Shown one piece after another: positions 35,016-47,773 of a stretch of 64,000 nucleotides of DNA; the first letter of the stretch is position 1; each line of letters starts with the position of its first letter. The DNA lies in assembly GCA_933207985.1 (NCBI GenBank), contig OW240913.1:279173602-279237601 (forward strand), given 5' to 3'. The translations under genes were made by a program, and so were the position numbers. Below the pieces are notes generated by a model, which was not told the origin of the DNA, did no database searches, and saw only the letters and a list, made by a program, of their open reading frames with translations. The stretch is from Pelobates cultripes (taxonomy: Eukaryota; Chordata; Amphibia; Anura; Pelobatidae).

Positions 35016-37026
35016 GCAATACAAGTCTGCTTAAGATGGGCAATGAATCAGTGGAATAAAATGACTTTATGGCGTTCTATGTTAAATCCATTCATTTAGC
35101 TGATCCAAAGTATTCTGTAATGGTTACCTGTATAATGACTAGAATGGATTGGTTGAAGATGTTTGATAAATATTTGATGTGAAGTGAGAGAACATTGGTT
35201 TAATTGTAAAACCTTGGAATGTATAACCTTTGTATTAAGGCCGAGTAATTACATGATGTTAATTACCTCACAGAGATTCAGATCAGTGATGCCATTGCTC
35301 TTTCTTTCTATTTTCTCTCAGAAACTTTTTAAAGAAACACAATTTTAAATAGATTTGGGAACCTGAAAATCTGATTTCATTTTGTGTAAAGTCATTTTGT
35401 AGATAAGGTTTTTGGTTTCATTTGTTGTTTGTAAATGAAATAACTTATAAATATCCTCAGCAAGTAGTTTTCTTTTGCATTGCTAATTACAGGAAATATC
35501 TGTTAATAACAAGCTGTGTTGCTTTATGGGACTGCACCTATTGCCCCATCCTTGGTACTGTATTGCAAGCATTCTATGGGATCCAAAACGGTCTGATTGG
35601 TCCAACATAATTTGTATCTTTTACCCCCATCTCTCGGCCAATTGTGTCGCCTTCTTCACCTCTGCCAACTTAGGTTTTCCCCTGTGCCTATTTTTGTCTC
35701 TTCTTCCCTACATCCTCTCTGTCCACTAGCACACATTATGTCTGTCTTTACTTCTCCTCATTTGCTGTTTGTTCATGCCCTTTAAACTTTTTTGTGTGTT
35801 CATCTTTCCACGTCAATTAGCATCTGTGCTTTCAAAGTGTTACCTTCCCTGATTTCTAGTATTATACTGAGTATCCATGGTCCTTAGTTCAGGTTGGCCT
35901 AGACAGCATGAGAGGTAAGTGGAGAAGTGGTGGGGTTTGCTGCTAAGGGAATATCAGTGTCAGGAGAGGGGTGCGTCTGTGACGTACTGCCCCCTTCCCC
36001 CTCCCCATTAGAACTCTACTGAATACTCTTAACAATAGAGGGTGGGAAAAGGGCAGCCATTAACCAGCTATTATCAGGTTGAATTAAGTCATTAGGTTCA
36101 AATACAGAGAAACAAGGAGAATGAAATTTAGAGCACCCCATTGAGTGATACTAAATGTATTAAACATTTGTAACTTTTTTTTATTTTAAAGAAAAATATT
36201 TTATATTCATAATGATATAGCTGCAGGTTATCCAGGGGTGTATGAATGTAAACAAAATAAGTTTTTGGCATGTCAGTACAAAGATGATGTCTGTTTCGGT
36301 CAGAAAAAAATATATAAAACATATATAAATTAATGTTCAACCTTTGCAATATATTTTGTAGACTGTGCTTGTTGTAAACCGTTCGTGGAGACGGGAAGAA
36401 TGCTCAAAGAGTTATTTTGGGAACAGAGATTGAAAATCATAAAGAGATCTTAAAAACACCGTGATTCATCACATTATTACTTGTTCTAAAATTGTTCAAA
36501 AACATAAAATTGTTTTAAGAGTTTTAGAGCAAGTTACTGGATGGAGCAGTATAGAAAACAGGATGGATCTCATTTGTAGAAAGGAGGCATTTAGGACATG
36601 TACCTTTTAGTAATTCTCTGGAATAAAGCAAGAAAAATGTGTTTCCCACAGAAATCATTGGTCCTAAATTTTGAATAGTCTTGTATTTCTAAAGTGAAGG
36701 CAAAAAGGAAGCATAAACAATAAGATTATTTATTGAAGGAATCATTGGTCATATGTTTCAGTGGTCTTGTATTTTTAAAGTGTAGGCAAAAATTAACATT
36801 AATAGATAATTAATTTAAAGTGTGTGTGTGTTGGAACTATTGACCAACTTTTTATTTTCATCTCGTTTTTTTTCTTTCTCTCTTTAAGACTATAGTGCAC
36901 CACATCAGTGTGTGGGTTTTCCTTATATGAAGTGTGCAGTCTTTGGAGTTAATATCAAATAGTCAGATTCTTTGCACTAAAACAGACTATTCACTAACTT
37001 AGTGGCAAATTTACATAGTGGTTCAT
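35016..37026. other. No gene; one local duplication
   Basis: AT-rich; only the short tandem duplication at 36651-36810 is annotated. Frames at 35422-35785 overlap one another and have no motif. Confidence 0.5.
36651..36810. repeat. Two-copy tandem duplication, ~87-bp spacing
   Basis: ATCATTGGTC...TAGTCTTGTATTTCTAAAGTGAAGGCAAAAA recurs 87 bases later as ATCATTGGTC...TGGTCTTGTATTTTTAAAGTGTAGGCAAAAA. Copies have diverged at several bases, so the duplication is not recent. Confidence 0.75.
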
Positions 37027-37339
37027 TTAAAGGGATACTACGGTGCAAATAATAAAAAGCTGTATATACTAAATATAGCTCTTTCTCCCCCCTCACCTCC
37101 TCATAGGAAAGTATTAAATTAAGGCTTTACCATGGGGAAATAGCTGATGATGGATGTCCTCATGCAGAGCGTGAGGACGTCCATCTTCAGTTATTGGACC
37201 AAAAGTTTGTTAGACAGTCACTGGAGGCAAACTTAAAACTGCAATGTAAACACTGCTGTTTTACATTGCAGTACTAAGTGTAATAGGACACTATACCCAG
37301 ACCACTTCAATGAGCTGGATTCCTATAGTGTCCCTTTAA
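37027..37339. mobile_element. MITE-A, complete copy
   Basis: TTAAAGGGATACTACGG at the left and CCTATAGTGTCCCTTTAA at the right form terminal inverted repeats with TTAA at both ends (37027-37030 and 37336-37339; 313 bp). The interior holds the GATGGATGTCCTCATGCAG / GTGAGGACGTCCATC dyad and the AAACTGCAATGTAAACACTG...TTTTACATTGCAG hairpin. Non-coding. This copy is the best local reference for the family. Confidence 0.88.
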
Positions 37340-38404
37340 TACAATCATGGGGAAATTGATCATTTTAAAATTGAATTTTGCCATTATTTTACATAACTAC
37401 TTGTATCACTTATTTTCCTATGAAGCACTTTATTCAACAGAAACATAACCACACTGTTCCTTTCCAGTAACTATCTCCCCCTCTAAAATCACCCCATTGA
37501 ATAAAAGGACTATCACCTATAACTTGTATTAACCTTTTTCATGGAATGCTCTACAGGAGAGCCATTTGATCTATAACTGAATTTAACTTGGTAATAGCTG
37601 TGGAATCTCCTCTATTGGCTGTGTTAACCCTGCAATGAAAGCATTGTTGTTCCTGCCACTTTCAAAATGTTTTTGGCTTACTTTACTCATAATGGTTATC
37701 ACATCTGAAAATAATTGCAGATAGCTACTAAAAATAAATAACACTTTATAAATGGCAATAAAAACTCAGTGTTAATACAAATAAACATGCCCTCCAAAGG
37801 AGCAATATTCTACTCATTAAAGTGCACACTGTGTCCTAATTGAAAACATAACAGAGTATGTTATCTTATGGGAAAAACTCTGTAACGTGATTTGAAGATT
37901 CATTAGTTAGCAGGAAATAAAAATGGGTCGGTCTGTTAATAGAAAATTTCAAACAACATACCGTGTAAATCGTACTATGAACATTTTGCCCCTGTATTTT
38001 AGTTTCCTATTTCATTTTATCTAAATTACACCTTGATTTAATATTTTTCAGTAAGCTTTTCAAATGATTTAATGTTTTGGGATAAACTTTTAGAATGATG
38101 TGTTTTTGTTTTTTTTTAAACGATTAAAATATTAAAATACAGTATATTGAAAAATATATTAAATTTCATAGTATGAAATAATTTTACAACTTTATGCAAA
38201 GATATTAAATTATTTAAAAGCTTATCAAAAAACATTACATTAAAAAATATTGTTAGAAGCAAGATATGCATGTAAAGCATGTACGACATTTATAATTCTA
38301 GTTTTAACTTAATATATTTAAGGGCATTTTATTTTTTTTAGAATTGGCCAAGACATTTTGGATAAGCTTACGCCAAAAAAATGATGGTTGCCTAATCGTG
38401 ACAC
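37340..38404. other. No recognisable feature
   Basis: Very AT-rich; no frame, repeat or motif recognised. Confidence 0.5.
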
Positions 38405-38695
38405 GCAAATTCATGAAGCGTTTCATATTTTTACTTTCAAATCTTCCCCAGGCCTAAAATACTTTAAGAGATCCCTCTCTACATATCTCAAAACAGAATG
38501 CACGTGTCATGGTTGATTATATATTTCCTACCTGTTCTGTGTTAAATTTTGTATATATTGTGTATTAATATTGTTTTTGTATTTTATTGCACCCTATTGT
38601 ATCCATGCAATGTTTTGTGAACCCAGGACATACTTGAAAACGAGAGAAATTTCAATGTATCCTTCCTGGTAAAATATTTTATAAATAAATAACGC
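38405..38695 (+). mobile_element. LINE 3'-end fragment
   Basis: A short coding tail near 38440-38510 reads LKYFKRSLSTYLKTE, followed by a UTR with GTGAACCCAGGACATACTTGAAAACGAGAG and the terminal TTCCTGGTAAAATATTTTATAAATAAATA. This is the kind of LINE tail common in amphibian and fish genomes (L2/Rex-like). It is 5'-truncated. Confidence 0.65.
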
Positions 38696-38804
38696 ACAGC
38701 AAAAATGTTCATATTCTTACGGTCATTACCATCACTTCCCTGGAAATTATTGATTAGAACATTGGAAAACACGTGTAAATTTTTAATGGGATGCAACATT
38801 TTCT

Positions 38805-39110
38805 TTTAAAGTTATGTTGAAGAGATATCAAATTACATTAAAATCCCGTTAATTCCAGGAAAAGTCACGGCACACTTTTCATCATCTCTATGTGATTTCT
38901 CTCTGTTGACTGCTGGGTGCAAGGGACAGATCTTGGACAAACAGTGATTGACAGGAAGCTAAGATTGAAGCTTTCAGTTTCAGGATAAAGAGTTGTAGAT
39001 TTCTACATTGAAATGTTCATACATCAAACATAAATATTTGTTAAATATAAGGGATAAGTAAACAATAGTAAAACTTGTGGGAAGTGACAGTTCCTCTTTA
39101 TTCCATGGAC
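38805..39110. mobile_element. Dispersed repeat family C, copy 2
   Basis: TCTTTTAAAGTTATGTTGAA, CTCTCTGTTGACTG, GACAGATCTTGGACAAACAGTGATTGACAGG, TAGATTTCTACATTG and GTGACAGTTCCTCTTTA match copy 1 at 34690-35015 in order and spacing. Divergence is considerable, so the family is old. Confidence 0.65.
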
Positions 39111-39889
39111 ACTAAAAGGCAGAGGTCTTTAAAGGGGTTACATTTAAGTGTGTATTAATACTGCATTATTCAGAAATCTCAGTTCAGCAGTTCATTTAAG
39201 TCCTCAGGGAAACAGCATTTTCGGATATGTACTTTGGCCACCATGAGGCCAAATTGAGAAACATACAGCCATTACTCCCTGGCCATCAGTGCCTGTTTTT
39301 CTAAGTGTTCGCAGCAGAACAGTAAAGGTCAAAGCTATGCAATCTTAATCATATACAGCTCAGCAGAAGGTCAGGCTCTTTAAATGGAAAATGTAATGCA
39401 GCAGTTGCAATGTTATGGTTAATGTGGGACTACAATTTTTTGGAGGCAGAAATTTGAGTTTTTGACTCGACAATGAATTGCTGTCATCTGAAATATGTAA
39501 CCTTGAGTATGACCACATCATAAGGCTTTTAACAAAAAAAATGTTAAGTGATTCCAAAGCCTGCATTAAAACTGGATAAGTGTCACTTTAACAAAATAGA
39601 AGCCACTGCAAGCGATAAAATGGAACACAAGCAAATCAACAAGGAATACACTATAGTACTGTGCTGTTGGACTAACACAGGAAGATTGATAATACATTTC
39701 ATTGCTTTTTTTCTGCTTTCAACAGATAAGCAGCCATGCAAATTCAATGACTGCCTCACCATAGTTTTATCTCTCTATATACCTTCATATGTCTACCTTG
39801 GTCATCTCTTCTGGGATATTTTTTTTTTTTCATTACTTTGAGTAATTTTTATAAGTTGATCAAAAATTATATAAATTGGTTAGAAGCAC
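39111..39889. other. No recognisable feature
   Basis: No repeat or gene recognised. The 97-residue plus frame at 39548-39841 lacks motifs. Confidence 0.45.
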
Positions 39890-40090
39890 ATCCTTGCTAT
39901 ATGAATTTATTGAAAAACTAACAAAACAATGACTCGCCCCAATCCAAAGGTGTGACATGGACCTATATGCAAAATATGGTCCCATCACAGAGTAGAGGGA
40001 GGAAGAAAAAATATATAATTCAGAGAAAAACTGGACGCGTTCCGCGTCTCCTTGTAGACCCTTAGCAAGCGTGGGTATTGGAAACATCAT
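39890..40090 (-). mobile_element. Degenerate hammerhead-like retroelement
   Basis: Minus strand: a GGGUCU-ACAAGG-AGAC hairpin preceded by UUGCUAA and followed by GCGGAACGCGUCC at about 40068-40033. After it come TATATATTTTTTC and, near the 3' end, CAATAAATTC. The order (stem-loop, AACGCGUC, AATAAA) is that of the other hammerhead-like elements in this window; the CUGANGA part is eroded. Limits are approximate. Confidence 0.45.
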
Positions 40091-43080
40091 GCTCCAACTT
40101 AATCAGATACATAGTGTGAAACATTCTTTATTTGCCTTCACCTGTAGAATGAACCTTATTTGTTTTACCTTTAGTTATTAACAAAAAAAGTATTTAGTAA
40201 TAAACCGGTAAGCTTATATCCATAGATTTAGTATATAACTATTGTAAAAGTATGAGAATAGTTATTTATGTTCGATAAATTATTATATCCACCCTATGGT
40301 GTTAAAATTCCAAAAAACGATTCAATTTCACTTGAATTCACACAGTTAAATCATAAACCCAGTTTCACAAATAAAGCTGCAGATCAAAGGAATACATTTT
40401 TGATAAGTATTTTTATCCTCTGTATTTTTATTAAATGGATATCTTAGAATGTATACCTTAATCAACATAGTAGCCTAATAAACCCAACTTAATCAATTTT
40501 ACATTATCATTTATTTTATTTCAGACTAAAGCAATCAACCCCTAATTTCATTATCCTGGAATTTACCACATTTAATGAAAAACTAAATTGAGAACTCAAA
40601 AAATTAGAGATGAATATATGGTGTTGAAAAAAGTAATTATTGTAAAAGCACCAAAAATTAAGATTTCTCCTGACTCCTATGGAATCAGTTGACTCAACAA
40701 ATGTGTTGCTAACAAATCAAAGATTTAATTTTCAGTACTTTAAGGCTCATTGCTAAGACAAACCACTTCTTATATCTCACGTATCACAATGTCATATTTA
40801 AAAACAAACAAGATATAAGCACCTTTAATATGAGACATGAAGCCAATTTTGTGATATAAACCATATTGCAACTACATTATTTTCTTCAAGATACAAATCT
40901 GCTGCATTTATTACTCAAATATTGGTTTAAATATCATGTGAAAAGCACTGTTTAATTACACACGTGGCAATCAATAAGGATAAGAACAATATATATTGCT
41001 CCTAAATTCACTCTTCCATTTAAAAATCAATTGTTTCATAGAAATGTTTTTCAACGTTTTGAAGAACTATTTTATGTACAAGAGCAGATTATGAGGGTTC
41101 AATTAAATAATCATATGTAAAACGTTGGCTTTGTGAATACGCAATGAACCTTTTTTTTTTTTTTTTCAGCAAGCCAATTTAGTTTCAGTGCACGCTATTG
41201 ACTCATGTCATCACTGGAGCTTATAGACATACATAATATTCCTTAGTGCCACTGCTATAAGCACAGGGAGAGTTATCAAAAAATTCCTTACATTTCTGTC
41301 TTAACACTATAAAATTGAGGTCCCCGAATTACAACTTAATATTGGATGGATCTAAGAAGCCAGTTTGTCTATTCCTACTCATTCATTTCCCTGACACCTA
41401 AGAACTCACTTAAAAAAAAAAAAAAAAATACATGTAAAGTAATTCCTTCCTAAACTTAGATTTTACATATGAGATGATTTATCATGCATTCTATGTTACT
41501 GCTTTAAGCCTGTTTAAATAGACAAAGATTTTACTTTCTGTTTACAATTAGTATTAATTTTAAATTACCCATATAATGTATAAGGCTTAGGTAGGAAAAC
41601 TTACATTAATTTTAATAGTTGATATATCTTCACAAGTGACATCCAATCTAATTCAAACCTATATTGCAATTCCTCCTAGATTACATTTCCAGTGAAGTGA
41701 TGGCAAAATATGGGATGTCCAACAAAATAAAATTTAAAAAAATTCAAAGTTAATTAAAATCAGTAATACACGTATAACGATCATATTAGGTGTGCAGAAA
41801 ATGTATATCCACAAGTCTTCTATAATAAAACACACAATTAAAATTGACAAGAAATTGCATTATATTTCTTGTCAATTTTGTTATAAATGATTCATGTCTA
41901 AAAACCTGGTTCAAATCCTCTCCATGCATCCTGGTTTGTAAGGTTTGGTTTAAATGTTTCATTTTATTTCATTTATTTTTTTTTAAGAATCTCTGGAAGC
42001 CTAAAAAAAAAAAAAGAAAAGAAAAAGTGTGGTACACTATAAAAAGTTGTGATCTAATGCTTTAGGAACTCAGGTCTTCTGAAATTTCCGGCCCAGTTTA
42101 TAAGTGAGTAAATTTACTTTTAATATGATACAACCAAAACCAAGACTAAGCCATCCTTTTCTATGCTGGGGTTTATGGCTTGTTTATAATTTTATTTTTA
42201 AAAGTTATTTTCTTTACATTCCAAACTCTGTTTCCAAGCAAACTATTTAGTCAGTATTATACTATATAGTGACTTTGTTCAGTTACAGGAATTATGGAGT
42301 GTTGCATCATAAAAAGGCAGAGAGGCAGAGCTCAGTTGGAGAAGGAAGAAGTAAAGAATGTGATAACAATGTAGGCTGAGATTAGCCTTAGGTTAGACAT
42401 TGTTAAGGCATATCCTGGCATATGATGTACATCGTCATGAGCATCATGATTGCCACACACATGGGCCTGTGAGAGTGCATGCACACACATGGTAACATGT
42501 GTATAATGTCCAAACCCATAATGAGCAGTGGTGGCTGTGTCCAGATTTGATGGAAAAGTGTGTTTCCTAATTGCTTCTACTGAATTCACTACTCACGCCA
42601 ATAAATACTTAAACTGTTAATATCCAAAATATTTTAAACTGGAAACCGTAATGGGGTTGAGTATAAAACATTTGGGCCCATACTCAGGTTTGCTTTAGAG
42701 AAAAAACTCTGACATGAAACTCCCTGGTGTTTCGTTCTTATCAGTTAAAACATAGGATAAAATTACTGTCTCTCTCAGGTCCATACTAGCATTCTCCACA
42801 CTAATAAGGGGCCACAAAAAGTGATGCAACTATTTGCAATTATTTACTTTTTATGTACCTCATGTCTACCACTAAGCTGGCTTGTTCAGTGGTTCTGCAG
42901 ACCACCAAAAGTGCAAGGTGCAACTGTCACAATCAATCAAATAGAAACAAAATAAAAAATTATGAATATTGCTTTGTATAGGAGCCATTGTTTTCCTCAG
43001 TTCCCTCTTCTTGAGTATATGGGGTTATGCAGTGGACACAATATTGTCCACCCTACCATAGTATTAAAGAACCAGAGGTT
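40091..43080. other. No gene; homopolymer runs and one hairpin
   Basis: Long AT-rich stretch with a T-run (41152-41166), an A-run (41413-41428) and a perfect 16-bp inverted repeat AAAATTGACAAGAAAT / ATTTCTTGTCAATTTT with an eight-base loop at 41840-41879. No gene recognised. Confidence 0.5.
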
Positions 43081-43426
43081 GAGACACTGAACTTTCCTCA
43101 TAGAAATGCATTGATTCTATTCATGTCCATGAAGAGATGCTGACTGGCCAGAGCTTTGTTTGATTTGTGCTGGCTCTGCCCCTGATCTCCTTGACAGTCT
43201 CAGCCAATCCTATTGGAAAGCATTGTGATTGGTCCAGAGAAATACTTCTGATGATTTCAGCCAAGCAGGCAGATCAGGGGCAGATGCAGCAGATGCAGAC
43301 TTAAATACAAGTAAGATTTTACTATATTTAGGGAAGCAAGGAGGGGCCAGGGATGCAAGATTGTGGTTTAACACTATAGGGTCAGGTATACATGTTTGTG
43401 TTCCTGACCCTATAGTGTTCATTTAA
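43081..43426. mobile_element. MITE-A, right part
   Basis: Begins inside the family at GAGACACTGAACTTTCC and ends with the intact right terminus CACTATAGGGTCAGGTATACATG / GTTCCTGACCCTATAGTGTTCATTTAA. The terminal dyad GGGTCAGG / CCTGACCC is well preserved. The left part is missing. Confidence 0.8.
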
Positions 43427-45537
43427 GCCAAAGCTCCAATTCCTGACTAAACAATATGCCGTCCCATGAATTTAAGTTCTTAAAAAACATATAATGTTGT
43501 ATTTTGGTTTAGTTTTTGTGCATATCTTTAAGTTTTATTTCTAGATATATTTTTTCAGGCATGTATTTGTCTTTTCTTTTTTTTTTTGTGCTAAATTATC
43601 AGTCTTGTGGCTGGCAAGTTTTATTTCTTCTTCTGCTCTGATTTCCCTTTTATTGCTCTGTTATATTTTGTATCTTTAGTGCTATAAATCATCTCGTAAA
43701 TTTTTTTTGTTTCTCTGACTCAATAAGTTTGCAATCAGCCTTTGAAGCGTTGGAGTGTTATCTAATTAAATTAAAGCAAACTGTCTTATCAAGGCAAGAA
43801 TACTAGTTCACTATGGGAAACAAATTAATTTTGTTTGTGTGTATTAGACCAATTCTAAGTTATAAAATCCTGAGCTTTATATATTAAACTATCAGATGAG
43901 TGCAGATTTTATTAAATATATGTATTTTTGTGTACATTTCATACAATTTACAGCCGTTTTACTAAGATAAAGTCACTACCCTGGTAAAAGTTGGAAAGTT
44001 TAACTGCACCTCTTCTTCAGTGAACACAAATGAGGACCTGTACTGATATATCATAAAACTTCTCACAGTGCCGAACTGGCTGAGCAGATATCTGGCCTTT
44101 ATGCTGACTTATAGACCGTATAAATTCTCAAACAAAAGCTTTAAATGAGCCAGGCAGGAAAATCTCATTTTGCCAAATTGATTTATTTGTAAAATGGCTG
44201 AAAATTTATGAGTTGTGTTTGGGCTAAAGTCATGCTCCCAGTCTGTGAAATTGAGAACAAGCTAAAATTGAAATGGTCCATTTTGGTATCTATTTTTTGG
44301 TCTATCGATGTGTAGTATGTGGATATATGTAACTGACAGACAGAATATACACAAATACAGTGTGCTGTGGTTGTCGGGAAAAGGAATAGGAACCAAATAT
44401 ATAATTTTAATAATGATAACTGTCCACTTAAATAGGGCATTTCCCCTTCGAGGTGATGTAAAGTGCTTGGCACATGATCTTAACCACATCAGCAGCAAAT
44501 AGAACAGATATTATGATCACATCCTTTTCATCAGTCTACAGAGGATGTGTTTGCTAGGAATTTGAACTCTGCTTTGTATTTTACATTTGCAGATAATTTG
44601 TATGCGTCTTGATATGTGTTGATAGGTGAATTCATGTCAAAGATAAAAACTTTACATTTCCATTTCGCTAACAATGTGTGTTAGTACTTTCTATATTTTT
44701 ATTAACAAGGCTTATGGTCATGCAGGTGTTGACAACATGTGCTATAATTACTGCGAACAAAAACACCCATTTGTGCTGCACAGTGTTTGATATATATTTA
44801 TATATATATATATATATATATTTCCATTGTGTATCATACATATATAAAACATAATGGTGAATCATATGTTATCATTATTAAGAAAGGATTGAATTAAAGT
44901 GGCAGCTACTGAAAATAGATTCTTCTGCTTAAGAGTTTAATTCCCTCTTCTATTGGTTAGGCTGGGACACGTATGTATGCATGCAACTTAATGTGGATAT
45001 AAGACATCAAATATAAGCAATCAAAAATATATTATAATAGAGATAATCACATCTGCTATTCCTGTGTTTGCTGCGCATGTGCAACCAGGAAATATCTTGG
45101 ACCTTTCAGCCTGTGCAACCTAACAAGACCCTAACATGAGATCATCTCTGTCCCGCTTTGGGTGATATAAGAATAGGGAATCATTAGGGTTATGTTATAG
45201 GGAAGGGATGGATGGGGTGAAATGGTGACTAATTGTGTTGTAGAGGAAAGTGATGGATGATGTAATGTGTTGGATAATTGAGTCTGTTTATGTTTGTGTC
45301 TGGGAGTATGCTTTTATGTGCTTGTGACCCAGAGGATTTTTCTGGTATCTCTTTCAGCCTATGTGTCTAAAAGTATTTACATATGTGCATGCGTTTGTCT
45401 AATAATATGTAGCTGTGTCTCTGTATGCTTTCATTTGGATGATGGTTGCTTTGTTAAGAGGCTTAAAATTTTCTGAAATTGGCTCTGTTTGCATAAAATG
45501 AGTAGGGGATATTTAATACAACACGGCAGTAATTTAA
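43427..45537. other. No gene; (TA)n at 44793-44821
   Basis: AT-rich; a TA microsatellite is at about 44793-44821. Overlapping opposite-strand frames at 44183-44502 have no motif. Confidence 0.5.
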
Positions 45538-45905
45538 TCAACCCTTTAATGACCAGACAGTTTTTCAATTCTCTTACCGTTAAGGACCATGGCTGTTTTT
45601 AAATTTCTGCAGGGTTTGTGTTTAGCTGTAAATATGCCTCTTACTCATTTACTGTACCCACACATATTATATACCATTTTTCTCACCATTAAATGGTCTT
45701 TCTAAAGATACCATATTTTCATCAGATCATATAATTTGTTATTAAAAAAAAAATGATAAAATATGATGAAAACTATTTTAAAAAACCACACGTTTTCGAA
45801 CTTTGACACCCAAAATCTGTTACACATCTACAACCGCCAAAAAACACCCGTGCTAAATAGTTTAAAAATTTTATCCTGATTTTAGAAATACCCAATGTTA
45901 ACATG

Positions 45906-46444
45906 TGTGAAAAACTCTCCTTTCTAAGTGAGTTTGCCCCGAGTTCCTGGAGGAGCCTGCTTTCCAGCCTTCTGCCCACAGACTATGGACATGTGATGTA
46001 AAAGTCTCCGTTCGTGTATTTGGACTATATGGTTCGGGAACCGAGCAGCCGCATCAACCGGAGACCACCCTTGAGCTTGTTAAGCATAATGGCTACTTAC
46101 TAACAATTTCCACCTCAGTGTTCGTCTGGGTGGCCGCAATTCCTATGGACAACCACGACGTGTCGGCCATCTTGTTCACATAAACGCAGGCAGCGGTATT
46201 TGGTCGTCGAGTTAATGGAACTATTTTGGATGCTGAGCCTCCTGAACACCGCTGGACTTCCCTGATCACCTCCGTTCGGTTCGACAACACTTAGAAAGAC
46301 ACTGTTCGGTGCAAATGTTCCCACGAACAAGGGAACACGGTGACTGTGGGCTAGAAGTGCTGTGGTTTGTCCCCTGTTCCAGCTACTAAGCATTCCTTAG
46401 CAGAGGTACCCAGTCAGGGGTACAGGGAGCTCCGCTACAACAAA
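45906..46444. mobile_element. Solo LTR-like insertion
   Basis: A CpG-richer block (GTTCGG, GGCCGCAA, GTCGTCGAG words) interrupts the TTAA element. ACATG precedes it at 45901-45905 and follows it at 46445-46449, a plausible 5-bp target duplication. Its end (TTAGCAGAGGTACCCAGTC... TCCGCTACAACAAA) resembles the end of the LTR at 56810-59687 (TTAGCAGAGGTAACCGGTC...TTCGCTGCA). The start TGTGAAAAA is compatible with an LTR TG start; the expected CA end is not exact. Confidence 0.55.
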
Positions 46445-47619
46445 ACATGTTCTTAAATTTTTTAGTTATAGGTCAATACATACAAGTAGCACCTTGCTAT
46501 TTCCAAACCTTTTTTTTTTATTATTTTTTTTTAAATTAACTAAAGTTATATTGTAACACTGATATCTGTCAGGAATCCCTGAATAACCCTTCACATGTAT
46601 ATATTCCATTTTACCACCAATCTATGAAAAATAAAAATAATTGATGATTTTTTGACACACATACTAATTTAAGAATACATGTACTGAGAACTTTAAGGGT
46701 TACTGCCAAATGACACACCAATATGTGTTCGTCAACATCTCCTGAGTACAGTGATACTACCCGTGTATAGGTGTCAGTCAGGCTCTCTGGGGGCTAAAAG
46801 ACCTTATTTGGAGGGTGCGCATTCCAGTTTTCCAACTTGGAATTTTCACAGTAAGTCATCATGCACCCATGTCCCATTTGGGACATTTTTGAAGCCGGAC
46901 AATATAATTTACCCCTCATCAAACTATATATTTTTGAAAAGTAGACACCCTGGGGTATTTCAAATGGTGGTATTTTAAGACTTTCCATGCACTAATTCTA
47001 CCACCAGTCTTTGTCAATCTTTTGGGTAGTCATTACTTTGTGTTATTTTTCTCTCACATTGTACTTTAGGCATGGAGTCTCAGTTCCTGTTATGTGTTAC
47101 TGACAAAGAACACACCAATATGTGTTCAGCAACATCTTCTGAGTACAACCAATGATATTCAAAATTGGGTAATTCCAGTCTTTATTAACTAGCCACTTAG
47201 TCACAAACCTTGGCCAAAATTAGCGTTTATATTTGTGTTTTTTGCATTTTTCACACATAAACTTCTATTTAACCAATGATATTATTAGTATAATACATTT
47301 TACTCCTCTAAAACACTCATATTTGTGTAGAGTAATACAAGTAATGCATCTACATGCAAAATTATCTGGAATGTTTCTTTTCATTAACTCCTTAGTGACC
47401 GGTGACGTACCAGGTACGTCTGTGAAAAAACAGTTGTACAAGACCGTGGAACTACCTGGTATGTCATTTAGTACATCCTGACTTACTTGATCGCTGACAA
47501 TTCCCCACCAGCGATCGCGAACCTGGGAGCTCAGACAGACCCCCACTGCCTAATCCGGCCCTCCCGGGCCAAGTGATTGCGGGGTCCTCGCGATCACGTG
47601 GCCGGAATAGCCTGAAGTG

Positions 47620-47692
47620 AGCTATTATACTCACCAGAACAACTACATTAAGCTGTAGTTGTTCTGGTATCTATAGTGTCCCTTGAATTTTT
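47620..47692. mobile_element. MITE-A terminal scrap inside the palindrome
   Basis: ACTCACCAGAACAACTACA / TGTAGTTGTTCTGGT dyad followed by CTATAGTGTCCCTTGAA, the right terminus of the MITE-A subtype at 26450. It lies in the asymmetric left-arm insertion. Confidence 0.7.
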
Positions 47693-47733
47693 TAATTTTT
47701 TTAAAATTTATTTATTATTTTTAATATGTGTAT

Positions 47734-47734
<1 letters not shown>

Positions 47735-47772
<38 letters not shown>
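47735..47772. repeat. TG/TA compound microsatellite
   Basis: TGTGTATG units pass into about 12 TA units within an extremely AT-rich stretch that runs to 47970. Confidence 0.85.
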
Positions 47773-47773
<1 letters not shown>

